A DNA stretch of 64,000 nucleotides from Fretibacter sp964410285 (GTDB lineage: Bacteria > Pseudomonadota > Alphaproteobacteria > Caulobacterales > Maricaulaceae): assembly GCA_964410285.1 (NCBI GenBank), contig CAYPFR010000006.1, positions 142,885 through 206,884 on the forward strand. The letters are read 5' to 3'. Position numbers and translations under genes: made by a program. The stretch's first letter is position 1. Every line of letters starts with the position of its first letter. Shown piece after piece: positions 33,905-41,930 of the stretch. Under the pieces are notes generated by a model. It searched no databases and was not told where the DNA came from. It worked only from the letters and a program-made list of their open reading frames with translations.

Positions 33905-33940
33905 AACTGATATTTTAACTGATATTCTATCTGATGATTT
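33905..33940. repeat. 12-bp near-tandem repeat upstream of the metallo-hydrolase gene
   Basis: Three consecutive units (AACTGATATTTT, AACTGATATTCT, ATCTGATGATTT) fill the 44-base spacer between the hydroxyacid dehydrogenase stop and the lipoprotein start. Confidence 0.6.
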
Positions 33941-34965
33941 TAACTGGCTTTTGAATAACGTGTGCCGGGCGGCAGAACACGGTCAGGGCAGATGTGCCCA
34001 TCAATCATGGCCCGAATATTGATAAGCACTTTCTCTCCCATTTCGCGCCGGCTCTCATACGTAGCAGAGCCTATGTGCGGCGCCAAAATCACATTTTGTT
34101 GACGCAAAAGCGCAGGATGTATTTTTGGCTCCTGTTCATAGACATCAAGCCCCGCGCCGGAAATCACCCCGTCCGAGAGCGCCTGCGCCAAGGCAGCTTC
34201 ATCAATCACATCGCCGCGCGCCGTATTAACAATATAGCTGCCCTCCCCCATCAAGGCGAGGCGATCGGCATTGATCATATGGCGGGTAGCGGGCGTGCTT
34301 GGGCAATTGACCGAGACAATATCGACCGCCGCGAGCATGGCGTCCAAATCCTCCCAATAGCGCGCAGAGAGCGCCGTTTCGATTGGCACTGGAAGCGCAG
34401 AGCGGTTATGGTAGTGCACAGACAAGCCGAACGCCTCTGCGCGGCGGGCGACGGCTTGGCCAATACGGCCCATGCCAATAATCCCAAGTTTTTTGCCTCT
34501 TACGCGATGACCCAAAAGGGCCGTTGGCGCCCAGCCGTCAAATTTTCCTGCCCGCGCGAGGCGGTCTCCCTCTACAAGACGGCGCGGCACAGCAAGGATC
34601 AGCGCCATTGTCAGGTCAGCCGTATCTTCCGTTAAAACGCCCGGCGTATTTGTGACAGTTATGCCTTTGCGATAAGCAGCGGCAACGTCGATATGTTCTG
34701 TGCCCGCGCCAAAATTGGCAATCATTTTAAGCTGCGGGCCAGCGGCTTCTATGATTTCGCTATCAATGCGGTCTGTCACCGTGGGCACCAGCACATCACA
34801 TTCCCCGACAGAATCTATCAGCTGTCCTTTGCTGAGCGGCCAATCGGACTCATTGAGGGTCGCGCGGAAGAGATCTGAAAAGCGGGATTGGATTTCAGCC
34901 GGCAAGCGCCGCGTTACCATGACCTTTGGGGTCGAGGGGATGGGTGATGTCTGGTCTTGGCTCAT
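33940..34965 (-). CDS. D-isomer-specific 2-hydroxyacid dehydrogenase (glyoxylate reductase type)
   Basis: 341 residues. NAD-binding loop GIIGMGRIGQAVARRAEAFG, then the catalytic set: Arg in NTARGDVIDE, Glu in EQEP and His in APHIGSAT. The protein fits glyoxylate/hydroxypyruvate reductases, which interconvert glyoxylate and glycolate or hydroxypyruvate and D-glycerate in the cytoplasm. The first 15 residues are a Ser/Pro-rich extension. It lies 44 bases upstream of the metallo-hydrolase lipoprotein on the same strand and could be co-transcribed. The exact substrate is not determined. Confidence 0.9.
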   Translation of the reverse strand: MSQDQTSPIPSTPKVMVTRRLPAEIQSRFSDLFRATLNESDWPLSKGQLIDSVGECDVLVPTVTDRIDSEIIEAAGPQLKMIANFGAGTEHIDVAAAYRKGITVTNTPGVLTEDTADLTMALILAVPRRLVEGDRLARAGKFDGWAPTALLGHRVRGKKLGIIGMGRIGQAVARRAEAFGLSVHYHNRSALPVPIETALSARYWEDLDAMLAAVDIVSVNCPSTPATRHMINADRLALMGEGSYIVNTARGDVIDEAALAQALSDGVISGAGLDVYEQEPKIHPALLRQQNVILAPHIGSATYESRREMGEKVLINIRAMIDGHICPDRVLPPGTRYSKAS

Positions 34966-35106
34966 GGGATATAATGAGGCTGAAACTCGGAAAAATTCAA
35001 GCTTTTAATCGGCGCACAGGCGCAAGACGCAGTAAAGCGAGCAAAATAAGCAAGCGCAGCGCGGGATATTTACCCCGTGTTTAGGCTTTCGCTTAATATA
35101 CGATCT

Positions 35107-35766
35107 ATGAGTCATTGGGTGACAATCAGCGCACGAAAGATCGCGGCAGGCTTCGCAGCGATAGCCATGAGCGGGTCCATTTGTGCCGCGTCGGGGCTTT
35201 TGGTTATTTATGCGCCCAAAGCCGCCGCGCAGGAAAGCCATGAGGCAAGTGACAAGACTCGAAAGAATGCCCCTGCCCGCAAAACCATTATTGAAGCCAT
35301 TTCTGATACGCCGCCCCGGCTTAATCATCTTCACCATGTCGCCGCCGCAAAAACACCTTCAGGCTTTGTCGTGCCGCGCTATGTTTCGCTGAAATTTGGA
35401 AAGATAAATGGGCGCTCCGGCCCGAGTCAAAACCACCCCATTGTTTGGCAATATCAGCGTAGGGGTCTGCCTGTCATTGTCGTTGCCGAGACTGAAAACT
35501 GGCGCAAGGTGAAAGATATAAATGGGGATGAAAGCTGGGTCTACCGCGCGGGCCTATCAGGGGAACGCCATGTTCTAGGCCTGCGCGAAACCGCAATATA
35601 TAAAAAGCCCGGTAGCCACGGGCCGGCCCTAGCAATCGCAGAGAAAGGCACGCTCATGCGGCTTGAGAAATGCGAGGACCTTTGGTGCCGCGTTGTTGCG
35701 AGCGGCGGCTATCGGGGCTGGGTCAGCCAATATGATATTTGGGGCGCAGGCGCCTTATTTGAATAA
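35107..35766 (+). CDS. Secreted SH3-domain protein
   Basis: 219 residues from the ATG at 35107; a GTG 30 bases upstream is an alternative. A signal peptide (about 1-40) precedes a linker and two bacterial SH3-like repeats: one in YVSLKFGKINGRSGPSQNHP through DESWVYRAGL, the other in AIYKKPGSHGPALAIAE through YRGWVSQYDIWG. Such periplasmic SH3b proteins of alphaproteobacteria are thought to bind peptidoglycan or partner proteins. It is convergent with irr, 18 bases away. Confidence 0.82.
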   Translation: MSHWVTISARKIAAGFAAIAMSGSICAASGLLVIYAPKAAAQESHEASDKTRKNAPARKTIIEAISDTPPRLNHLHHVAAAKTPSGFVVPRYVSLKFGKINGRSGPSQNHPIVWQYQRRGLPVIVVAETENWRKVKDINGDESWVYRAGLSGERHVLGLRETAIYKKPGSHGPALAIAEKGTLMRLEKCEDLWCRVVASGGYRGWVSQYDIWGAGALFE

Positions 35767-35784
35767 GCCCCAATTTGAGAAGAT

Positions 35785-36249
35785 TTAGGGGAACTGGCCC
35801 GCTTTAGGACGGGTTCTGATAATCACATCAACTCTATCAATTTCAAGATCATCTCCAATATCCGGCAGACCCATGATCGACATGGCAGACGTCTCTATGT
35901 CAGAGAGATGGCGCCCTTGCGCGTCATAAAGATGGTAGTGATGGGAGGTGTTGGTATCATAATACATTTTGCCAGAATCCACATTCAGAGTGCTTAGCAG
36001 CCCGGCTTCGGTAAAGCCTTTGAGCGTGTTATAAACCGTCGCCAAAGACATAGGCTGCCCCGCAGGATGCGGTGCGGCGCTAAGCTCGCGATAAAGCTCC
36101 TCGGCGGTAAAATGCTTATCGCGCCCGTCAAACATCCACTCGCAGATCGCGAGCCGTTGACGCGTAGGGCGAAGACCCGCGGCCAGCAGGCGCTCTTTAT
36201 GCGGCACAAAGTTATCGTGCACGTTGATATGTGAGGTCTTGCTTGTCAT
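35785..36249 (-). CDS. irr: Fur family iron response regulator Irr
   Basis: 154 residues from the ATG at 36247-36249. Winged helix with GLRPTRQRLAICEW and SLATVYNTLKGFTEAGLL, and the His-rich HHYHLYDAQGRHLSDIE expected of Irr, where heme or iron binding controls stability. In Rhizobiales and related orders Irr represses or activates genes when iron is low. An upstream ATG at 36273 is rejected since it lies inside a TTTAGA-type palindrome that looks like its own operator. Divergent from fabA, a neighbourhood seen in many alphaproteobacteria. Irr rather than Fur/Zur is inferred from the His cluster and the absence of Cys pairs. Confidence 0.87.
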   Translation of the reverse strand: MTSKTSHINVHDNFVPHKERLLAAGLRPTRQRLAICEWMFDGRDKHFTAEELYRELSAAPHPAGQPMSLATVYNTLKGFTEAGLLSTLNVDSGKMYYDTNTSHHYHLYDAQGRHLSDIETSAMSIMGLPDIGDDLEIDRVDVIIRTRPKAGQFP

Positions 36250-36262
36250 ACAATTTTCCCAA

Positions 36263-36279
36263 TTTAGAGACATTCTAAA
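36263..36279. promoter_or_regulatory. Candidate Irr box (iron control element)
   Basis: TTTAGAGACATTCTAAA, a 17-base palindrome with six of seven arm positions matched around ACA. It closely follows the TTTAGAA...TTCTAAA type of element known for Irr, and it lies 14-30 bases upstream of the irr start, so autoregulation is likely. Confidence 0.7.
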
Positions 36280-36468
36280 ACAGAAATCCTGTCTTGTCGA
36301 CTACAGATATTACGACTCGCGCGGCCAAAGATGCCCCACACGGCGAAGGCCAAGCGGGAGCAAGAGGGTAAAGGTACTAATCTTGGCTTGAGTTTAAAGA
36401 CCGAGACGCTAGGGTAAGCCCGAAAACTAGGGTGCGCCCTTTAAAGATGTGAGAACAAGGCCCGTTTC

Positions 36469-37005
36469 ATGAAAATTATCAAAAACGCCTATGACTATGA
36501 CGATTTGATCATTAGCGGCGAAAAGAGCCTGTTTGGCAAGGGTAATGCAAAACTTCCCCTCCCTCCCATGCTCATGCTTGACCGCATCACAACCATTGAT
36601 GAAGACGGAGGCGAGAACGGAAAAGGCCAAGTCATTGCGGAACTAGACATCAACAAAGACCTATGGTTTTTCGAATGTCATTTTCGCGGCGATCCCGTCA
36701 TGCCCGGCTGCCTTGGGCTTGACGCTATGTGGCAGCTTGTCGGCTTTTGGCTAGGATGGAGCGGCTCACCGGGCCGCGGACGCGCGCTGGGTGTGGGCGA
36801 GGTTAAATTTACAGGGCAAGTCACGCCGGACATAAAAAAAGTTCGTTACAATATTAACCTGAAACGTGTCATTCGCCGAAAACTCGTACTCGGGATTGCG
36901 GACGGCACGATGGAAGCGGACGGCGAAGTCATCTATAAGGCCAAGGACTTACGGGTCGGGTTATTCATCCCGCCCCAAGACAATAGCAAAGAGGGAGCAG
37001 GCTGA
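36469..37005 (+). CDS. fabA: 3-hydroxydecanoyl-ACP dehydratase/isomerase FabA
   Basis: 178 residues, hotdog fold. PMLMLDRITTIDEDGG is the family start; catalytic His lies in CHFRGDPVMPG and Asp in LGLDAMWQL. FabA dehydrates 3-hydroxydecanoyl-ACP and isomerises the trans-2 double bond to cis-3, the branch point to unsaturated fatty acids. First gene of fabA-fabB-fabI; its TGA overlaps the fabB ATG. Confidence 0.96.
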   Translation: MKIIKNAYDYDDLIISGEKSLFGKGNAKLPLPPMLMLDRITTIDEDGGENGKGQVIAELDINKDLWFFECHFRGDPVMPGCLGLDAMWQLVGFWLGWSGSPGRGRALGVGEVKFTGQVTPDIKKVRYNINLKRVIRRKLVLGIADGTMEADGEVIYKAKDLRVGLFIPPQDNSKEGAG

Positions 37006-38228
37006 TGCGGCGTGTTGTTGTGACAGGACTAGGGATTGTTTCTTGCATCGGAAATGATGCAAAAGACGTAACTGCGAGCCTGAAAGCGGGACGTTCGGGA
37101 ATCACGCGCGATGATAAGCAAACAGAACTTGGCTTTCGCTCTTGTGTTTCGGGCCGGCCAATGCTGAGCCCCAAAGAGCATGTCGCCAAACGCAGCTTTC
37201 GCTTTATGGGCGAAGGTGCGGGCTGGACGGCTGTTGCCATGCAGCAGGCGATTGAAGATGCGGGGCTGACAGAGGACCAAGTCTCTCATGAGCGCACCGG
37301 CATAATTGCCGGCTCCGGCGGACCGTCTGCGATTGAAATCGTACGCGCAGCAGATATTACGCGCAAGAATAATAGCCCCAAACGTATTGGCCCCTTTGCC
37401 GTGCCCAAGGCGATGTCATCGACAATCTCGGCCACGCTGGCGACTCATTTTAAAATTCAAGGCGTAAACTATTCCATTACCTCGGCCTGCACCACCTCCC
37501 TTCACTGTATCGGGGCGGCCGCAGAGCAAATTCAATGGGGCAAACAAGATATTATGTTTGCCGGGGGCGGCGAAGAACTCGAATGGGCAATGACGGCCTT
37601 ATTTGACGCCATGGGCGCGATGAGTAGCAAATATAATGACGCGCCAGAGACTGCGAGCCGGGCTTTTGACGTGAACCGGGACGGCTTTGTGATTGCAGGC
37701 GGCGCCGGTATGCTCGTCCTTGAGGATTATGAAAATGCCAAAGCCCGCGGGGCGGATATTTATGCTGAAATCACAGGCTATCAGGCAACGTCCGATGGTT
37801 ATGATATGGTCGCGCCTAATGGTATTGGCGCAGAAAAAGCTATGCGCGGCGCGCTAGCGGATGCGGCAAAATCAGGCGTAAGCCAAATTGATTATATTAA
37901 TCCACATGCCACCTCCACACCCGTTGGGGACGTGGCGGAAACCGGCGCAATTGCCAAGGTTTTTGGCGACGGCGGCCCGATGATTTCAGCTACAAAATCC
38001 ATGACCGGACATTCGCTCGGCGCAGCGGGCGTGCAAGAGTCCATCTATAGTCTCTTGATGATGAAACATGGCTTTGTCGCGCCCTCAATCAATGTTTTTG
38101 ATCTTGACCCTGAATTGCCAAAACTCAATATCGTGCAGGAAACGCGCGAGGCTAAGCTTCAGGCGATTATGTCAAATAGCTTTGGCTTTGGCGGCACAAA
38201 CGGCAGCGTAATCTTTAGTAAAGTCTAA
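37005..38228 (+). CDS. fabB: 3-oxoacyl-ACP synthase I FabB
   Basis: 407 residues. Catalytic Cys in TSACTTSLHCIG, His in NPHATSTPVGD and His in KSMTGHSLGAAG give the Cys-His-His triad of condensing enzymes. The position right after fabA fixes the assignment as FabB, which elongates the cis-3-decenoyl intermediate. The start overlaps the fabA stop (TGATG). The usual FabB-type FGGTNGS motif is near the C-terminus. Confidence 0.95.
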   Translation: MRRVVVTGLGIVSCIGNDAKDVTASLKAGRSGITRDDKQTELGFRSCVSGRPMLSPKEHVAKRSFRFMGEGAGWTAVAMQQAIEDAGLTEDQVSHERTGIIAGSGGPSAIEIVRAADITRKNNSPKRIGPFAVPKAMSSTISATLATHFKIQGVNYSITSACTTSLHCIGAAAEQIQWGKQDIMFAGGGEELEWAMTALFDAMGAMSSKYNDAPETASRAFDVNRDGFVIAGGAGMLVLEDYENAKARGADIYAEITGYQATSDGYDMVAPNGIGAEKAMRGALADAAKSGVSQIDYINPHATSTPVGDVAETGAIAKVFGDGGPMISATKSMTGHSLGAAGVQESIYSLLMMKHGFVAPSINVFDLDPELPKLNIVQETREAKLQAIMSNSFGFGGTNGSVIFSKV

Positions 38229-38359
38229 TCACGCGCGGCCACTTTGCTGCGATCCTAGGTCGCCGGCAGGTCCTCTCGGCCGCCCGGTGAATATTCAGCC
38301 TAGCCCTTGGGGCGAAACTCCCCTAGTTAAAGTCATGTTTTCTAAGTGATAGGTGAAAA

Positions 38360-39190
38360 ATGTCAAATAGCGCATTCCCAACAGGCACCCTCATGGCCGG
38401 CAAACGCGGGCTTATTATGGGCGTCGCCAATAAAAACTCCATCGCTTGGGCTATCGCCCAGCAGCTCGCGGCTCAGGGGGCCGAACTGGCGTTTACCCAT
38501 CAGGGCGAAAAACTGCTGCGCCGCGTCGAGCCGCTCGCGCAGAGCGTTGGTTCAGATACGCTTCTGGATTGCGATGTCACCAATGACGCGCAGATGGACG
38601 CGGCCTTCGCCGCGCTGAAAGCCAAATGGGGCAAAATTGACTTCCTCGTCCACGCCATTGCCTTTGCCGGTAAAGACCAGCTTGCCGGCAGCTTTATCGA
38701 AAATACAACGCGCGAGGGCTTTAAATCTGCGCTCGACATTTCCGCCTATAGCTTTGTCGATGCGGGCCGGCGCGCCAGCGAAATCATGACGGAGGGCGGG
38801 GCCATGGTCACACTCACCTATCTTGGCTCAGAACGGGTTATCCCAAATTACAACGTTATGGGCGTGGCAAAAGCCGCACTCGAAGCCAGCACGCGCTATA
38901 TGGCGGCTGATCTGGGTCCTCGCGGCATTCGGGTGAACGCCATTTCCGCTGGCCCGATAAAAACGCTCGCCGCCGCTGGCATTGGCTCAGGGCGTCACAT
39001 GTTCCGTTTCAATAAAGCCGCCAGCGCGATGCAAGACAATACAGATGCCAAAGGCGTTGCGGGCGCGGCGCTTTACCTGCTCTCGGATCTGGGACTGTCT
39101 TGCACGGGCGAGACGCATCATGTTGACGGCGGGTTCCACGCTATCGGTATGCCCCAAGAAGAGGCGCTTAAAGCCAGCCTTGAGAGCTAA
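38360..39190 (+). CDS. fabI: Enoyl-ACP reductase FabI
   Basis: 276 residues, SDR superfamily. GLIMGVANKNSIAWAIA is the NADH-binding start specific to FabI, and YNVMGVAKAALEA holds the Tyr-x6-Lys active site. It reduces trans-2-enoyl-ACP in each elongation cycle and is the triclosan/isoniazid-type target in the family. It lies 131 bases after fabB and may share its transcript. The stop is directly abutted by a convergent gene. Confidence 0.94.
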   Translation: MSNSAFPTGTLMAGKRGLIMGVANKNSIAWAIAQQLAAQGAELAFTHQGEKLLRRVEPLAQSVGSDTLLDCDVTNDAQMDAAFAALKAKWGKIDFLVHAIAFAGKDQLAGSFIENTTREGFKSALDISAYSFVDAGRRASEIMTEGGAMVTLTYLGSERVIPNYNVMGVAKAALEASTRYMAADLGPRGIRVNAISAGPIKTLAAAGIGSGRHMFRFNKAASAMQDNTDAKGVAGAALYLLSDLGLSCTGETHHVDGGFHAIGMPQEEALKASLES

Positions 39191-39580
39191 TTACTCATTC
39201 AAGAGTATTAGCCAAGCGCCAATCACGATTGGCAGCAGCCCCAAAAAACGCACGAATGTCGGCGGGAGTCTGTCTGCCCACCAGAGCGCATAAGCATTAT
39301 GAAACCTATGCGGCACGCACATAATCAGCACAGATGTCGCCATCAGAAAGACGCCTGCGATTTGAAAACCGCGCGCATAGGGCGTTTGCTCTGCAAAGAT
39401 GAAAAACGCAGCGCCCGCTAAAAATCTCAGACCCAATTCCGTAAAATGAATTTGCGGCGTGCTCCCCATGCGCCGTAATATCGTGAGCATTTGCCGGGGA
39501 TCAGACATCATCACGATCCCGATCAAAAATAAAAACACCCCAACTATAAAAAATGTAGCGCTTGAGAGCAGCACTATCAT
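39191..39580 (-). CDS. Membrane protein with four predicted helices, unknown function
   Basis: 129 residues, mostly hydrophobic, four membrane spans (about 3-24, 45-62, 68-88 and 105-127). No known motif is recognised. Its ATG overlaps the stop of the upstream 112-residue gene (ATGA), so the two are an operon. Its stop abuts that of fabI on the other strand. Confidence 0.68.
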   Translation of the reverse strand: MIVLLSSATFFIVGVFLFLIGIVMMSDPRQMLTILRRMGSTPQIHFTELGLRFLAGAAFFIFAEQTPYARGFQIAGVFLMATSVLIMCVPHRFHNAYALWWADRLPPTFVRFLGLLPIVIGAWLILLNE

Positions 39581-39915
39581 GCCGCAAGGCTCTCCAAATC
39601 CTCGTTTGAGAGCTTGGCCGCAGCAAAATAGACAAGCTCAAGCAGCACGCCCGGCCGCCCCCGCCCCGTTAGTCCTGAAAGCGCCGCGAGGTAATCTGCA
39701 TTCTCCGCGCTGATGCGCACAGTGGTTCGCCGGCTCGCGGCGAATCGAGCTTCGGAGAACCAAGCCGCAACCTCGGAGACATGGAAGTCCTGCCGAATGA
39801 GGGCAATGGTTTTGTCGATCACCTTAGAGCGCGCCTTTGTGCCAAGGCGCTTACCCATTTTTTTGATCAAGGCTTCCGCCCCCGGCTCTATCGCCATTTC
39901 GATTGCTAGGCTCAT
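39577..39915 (-). CDS. Hypothetical small protein
   Basis: 112 residues without signal peptide or membrane helix. The C-terminal 50 residues (RTTVRISAENADYLAALSG onward) look like a beta strand followed by helices, which could be a ribbon-helix-helix-type DNA-binding fold, but this is a weak resemblance. Upstream partner of the four-helix membrane protein. A TTAA-N7-TTAA box lies 74 bases upstream. Confidence 0.6.
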   Translation of the reverse strand: MSLAIEMAIEPGAEALIKKMGKRLGTKARSKVIDKTIALIRQDFHVSEVAAWFSEARFAASRRTTVRISAENADYLAALSGLTGRGRPGVLLELVYFAAAKLSNEDLESLAA

Positions 39916-40293
39916 ACCCTTGCATAAGCGTTTATGGTTATCAAAGCCTTAAGCAGAGCGAGGCATTGAAAGACGTTTTGGCCACTATTTAACAAGGGCT
40001 TAAACGAGCCTCCTAAATGAAAGCGCTTATCCCCATCACGCTTAGCGCGCCTAAATGGGCGCTCCGCGTCAAAACTTACTTAGATGTGAATGAGAGGGGC
40101 ATTTTGAAAGAACACGGCGCCATATATTTTTGGAGACGCGCGAATGCTACTCAGGCCTGAGGGTAAGCAGGCGCGGCTTTCAGCATAAGCAGCGGGCTTT
40201 TTATAGACAAAGCCGCCATTAGCCGTTATTTCAGGTGCCAAATAAAAATCGTTTCCATTTATCGCCGCGCGGCGCGCAAGAGAAAGCAAGCAT
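39916..40293. other. Intergenic region between the DUF operon and the NDUFA9-like gene
   Basis: About 378 bases between divergent genes. It holds the TTAA-N7-TTAA box at 39989-40003 and otherwise no RNA gene or credible ORF; a 69-codon minus-strand frame has no ribosome binding site. Confidence 0.5.
39989..40003. promoter_or_regulatory. Candidate CtrA box
   Basis: TTAA-CAAGGGC-TTAA, 74 bases upstream of the minus-strand gene that starts at 39915. Confidence 0.5.
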
Positions 40294-41253
40294 ATGTCAA
40301 AAGGTCTGGTTACGGTATTTGGCGGCTCCGGCTTTGTCGGGCGTTATGTTGTGCGCGCGCTTTGCCGTGAGGGTTGGCGGGTGCGGGTCGCCCTGCGCCG
40401 TCCCCATACCGCCCAAGACCTCAAGGTTATGGGCAGCGTTGGTCAAGTGCAGCTTGTGCAGGCCAATATCCGCTTCCCCGAATCCGTTGCGCGCGCATTG
40501 GACGGGGCTAACGCCGCCGTTAACCTTGTTGCGGTCCTTTATGAGGAAGGGCAACAAAGTTTCGAAGCCTTGCACGTGCAAGGCAGCGCGGGCGTTGCGC
40601 AGGCCGCCGCAAGCGCGGGCATTTCAAATTTTGTGCAAATTTCTGCTATTGGCGCAGACCCGGACGGGGAAAGCGATTATGCCCGCACCAAGGGCCAAGG
40701 CGAGTTGGCCGTGAGAGCCGCCTTGCCGAGCGCCGATATTATGCGGCCGTCGATTATTTTTGGCGCAGAAGACAGCTTCTTCAACCGCTTTGCCGCAATG
40801 GCGCAGATGATGCCGGCCCTGCCATTGATCGGGGGCGGCGATACGAAATTCCAGCCCGTCTATGTCGGGGATGTGGCAGAGGCTATCATCAAAACCCTCA
40901 GCAGCGGCACGCGGGGAGAGACCTATGAGCTTGGCGGGCCGCGCGTCTATAGTTTCAAGGAACTCATGACATTTATGCTGGAGACCACCGGCAAAAAGCG
41001 GTTTTTATTGCCGCTTCCCTGGATGGCCGCAAGTGTTATGGGGTTTGCCGGAGAACTGAGCGGGAAACTGCCCTTCATCTCCCCTTTTATCACGCGCGAT
41101 CAAGTCGTGAGCCTGAAATCTGATAATGTCGTTTCGGAGACCGCGAAAGGGTTTGAGGCGCTGGGTATAGAAACCGAAACCATCGAAGCGATTGTGCCCA
41201 GCTATATGGAGCGCTTTCGCAAATATGGCCAGTTCTACGAGAGCCGCGCTTAA
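40294..41253 (+). CDS. Complex I NDUFA9-like NAD(P)-binding protein
   Basis: 319 residues, atypical SDR with an N-terminal VTVFGGSGFVGRYVVRAL nucleotide-binding loop and the family pattern ALHVQGSAGVAQAA, FVQISAIGAD and YVGDVAEAI. It is the bacterial form of the mitochondrial complex I accessory subunit NDUFA9, a stabilising or assembly factor that binds NADPH and has lost the usual Tyr-Lys pair. Single gene; no nuo genes are in the window. Confidence 0.88.
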   Translation: MSKGLVTVFGGSGFVGRYVVRALCREGWRVRVALRRPHTAQDLKVMGSVGQVQLVQANIRFPESVARALDGANAAVNLVAVLYEEGQQSFEALHVQGSAGVAQAAASAGISNFVQISAIGADPDGESDYARTKGQGELAVRAALPSADIMRPSIIFGAEDSFFNRFAAMAQMMPALPLIGGGDTKFQPVYVGDVAEAIIKTLSSGTRGETYELGGPRVYSFKELMTFMLETTGKKRFLLPLPWMAASVMGFAGELSGKLPFISPFITRDQVVSLKSDNVVSETAKGFEALGIETETIEAIVPSYMERFRKYGQFYESRA

Positions 41254-41265
41254 GTCCCCCAAGTC

Positions 41266-41291
41266 AAAACGCACGCCCAAAAGAGCGTGCG
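41266..41291 (-). terminator. Terminator downstream of the DUF937 gene
   Basis: On the minus strand CGCACGC-TCTTTTGG-GCGTGCG is followed by TTTT. It may also slow plus-strand transcription leaving the NDUFA9-like gene. Confidence 0.72.
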
Positions 41292-41317
41292 CTGCCGAGT
41301 GTCTCGCTTGATGATGG

Positions 41318-41725
41318 CTAAAACAGTTTTTTCGCGATCCCGCCCAAGGCACCAATGCCGCCAAGCGAATCCAGCAGTGAACCGCCGCTGCTCGACTTGT
41401 CAACTATCTGCGGAAGCGCGTCTTTGAGACCGTCTAGCAGCGAACCTTCGTCTGTACCCAGCTTGGCCGCAGCTTCGGAAATTTTCTCCCCGCCGATGAC
41501 CTCTTTGAGCTGTTCCGTAGAGATTTCGGCATTATCGCCATCCCCAAGCCAGCTATCGGCGACATCACCCAAGCCCTTTTCTTTTAGCCCGCTGACAAGA
41601 TTGCCAAGGTCTAGCCCGCCCTCGGCGCCGGCGCCCAAAAGATTGCCTAAAACGTCGTCAATCGCGCCGCTATTTCCGCCCAATTTTTGAGCCAGCAGTC
41701 CTTTAGCAAGATTCATAATATCCAT
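41318..41725 (-). CDS. DUF937/YidB-like protein
   Basis: 135 residues, no signal peptide or membrane span. Glycine- and leucine-rich with NLVSGLKEKGLGDVADSWLG and the TEQLKEVIG region typical of DUF937/YidB. Family function is unknown. GAGG lies upstream of the ATG; a second ATG three codons in is possible. Monocistronic, with a terminator. Confidence 0.85.
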   Translation of the reverse strand: MDIMNLAKGLLAQKLGGNSGAIDDVLGNLLGAGAEGGLDLGNLVSGLKEKGLGDVADSWLGDGDNAEISTEQLKEVIGGEKISEAAAKLGTDEGSLLDGLKDALPQIVDKSSSGGSLLDSLGGIGALGGIAKKLF

Positions 41726-41930
41726 ATTCAGTTTTCCTCAGGGGTTAGGTAAGGCAAAATTATAGCTAATTTTGCTGCCTTTTCCCTGAAGGCTAGACCC
41801 TGAACCCACGCTGAATTGCTATGTTGCGTGGGGTTTTATGTTTATTGGCCGAAATGAGACCAGCAGTAAAAGATCATTGGCGGGAGGGCCAAGGGCTGAT
41901 AATGTGCGCGCTTACAGGGAGACTCATATC

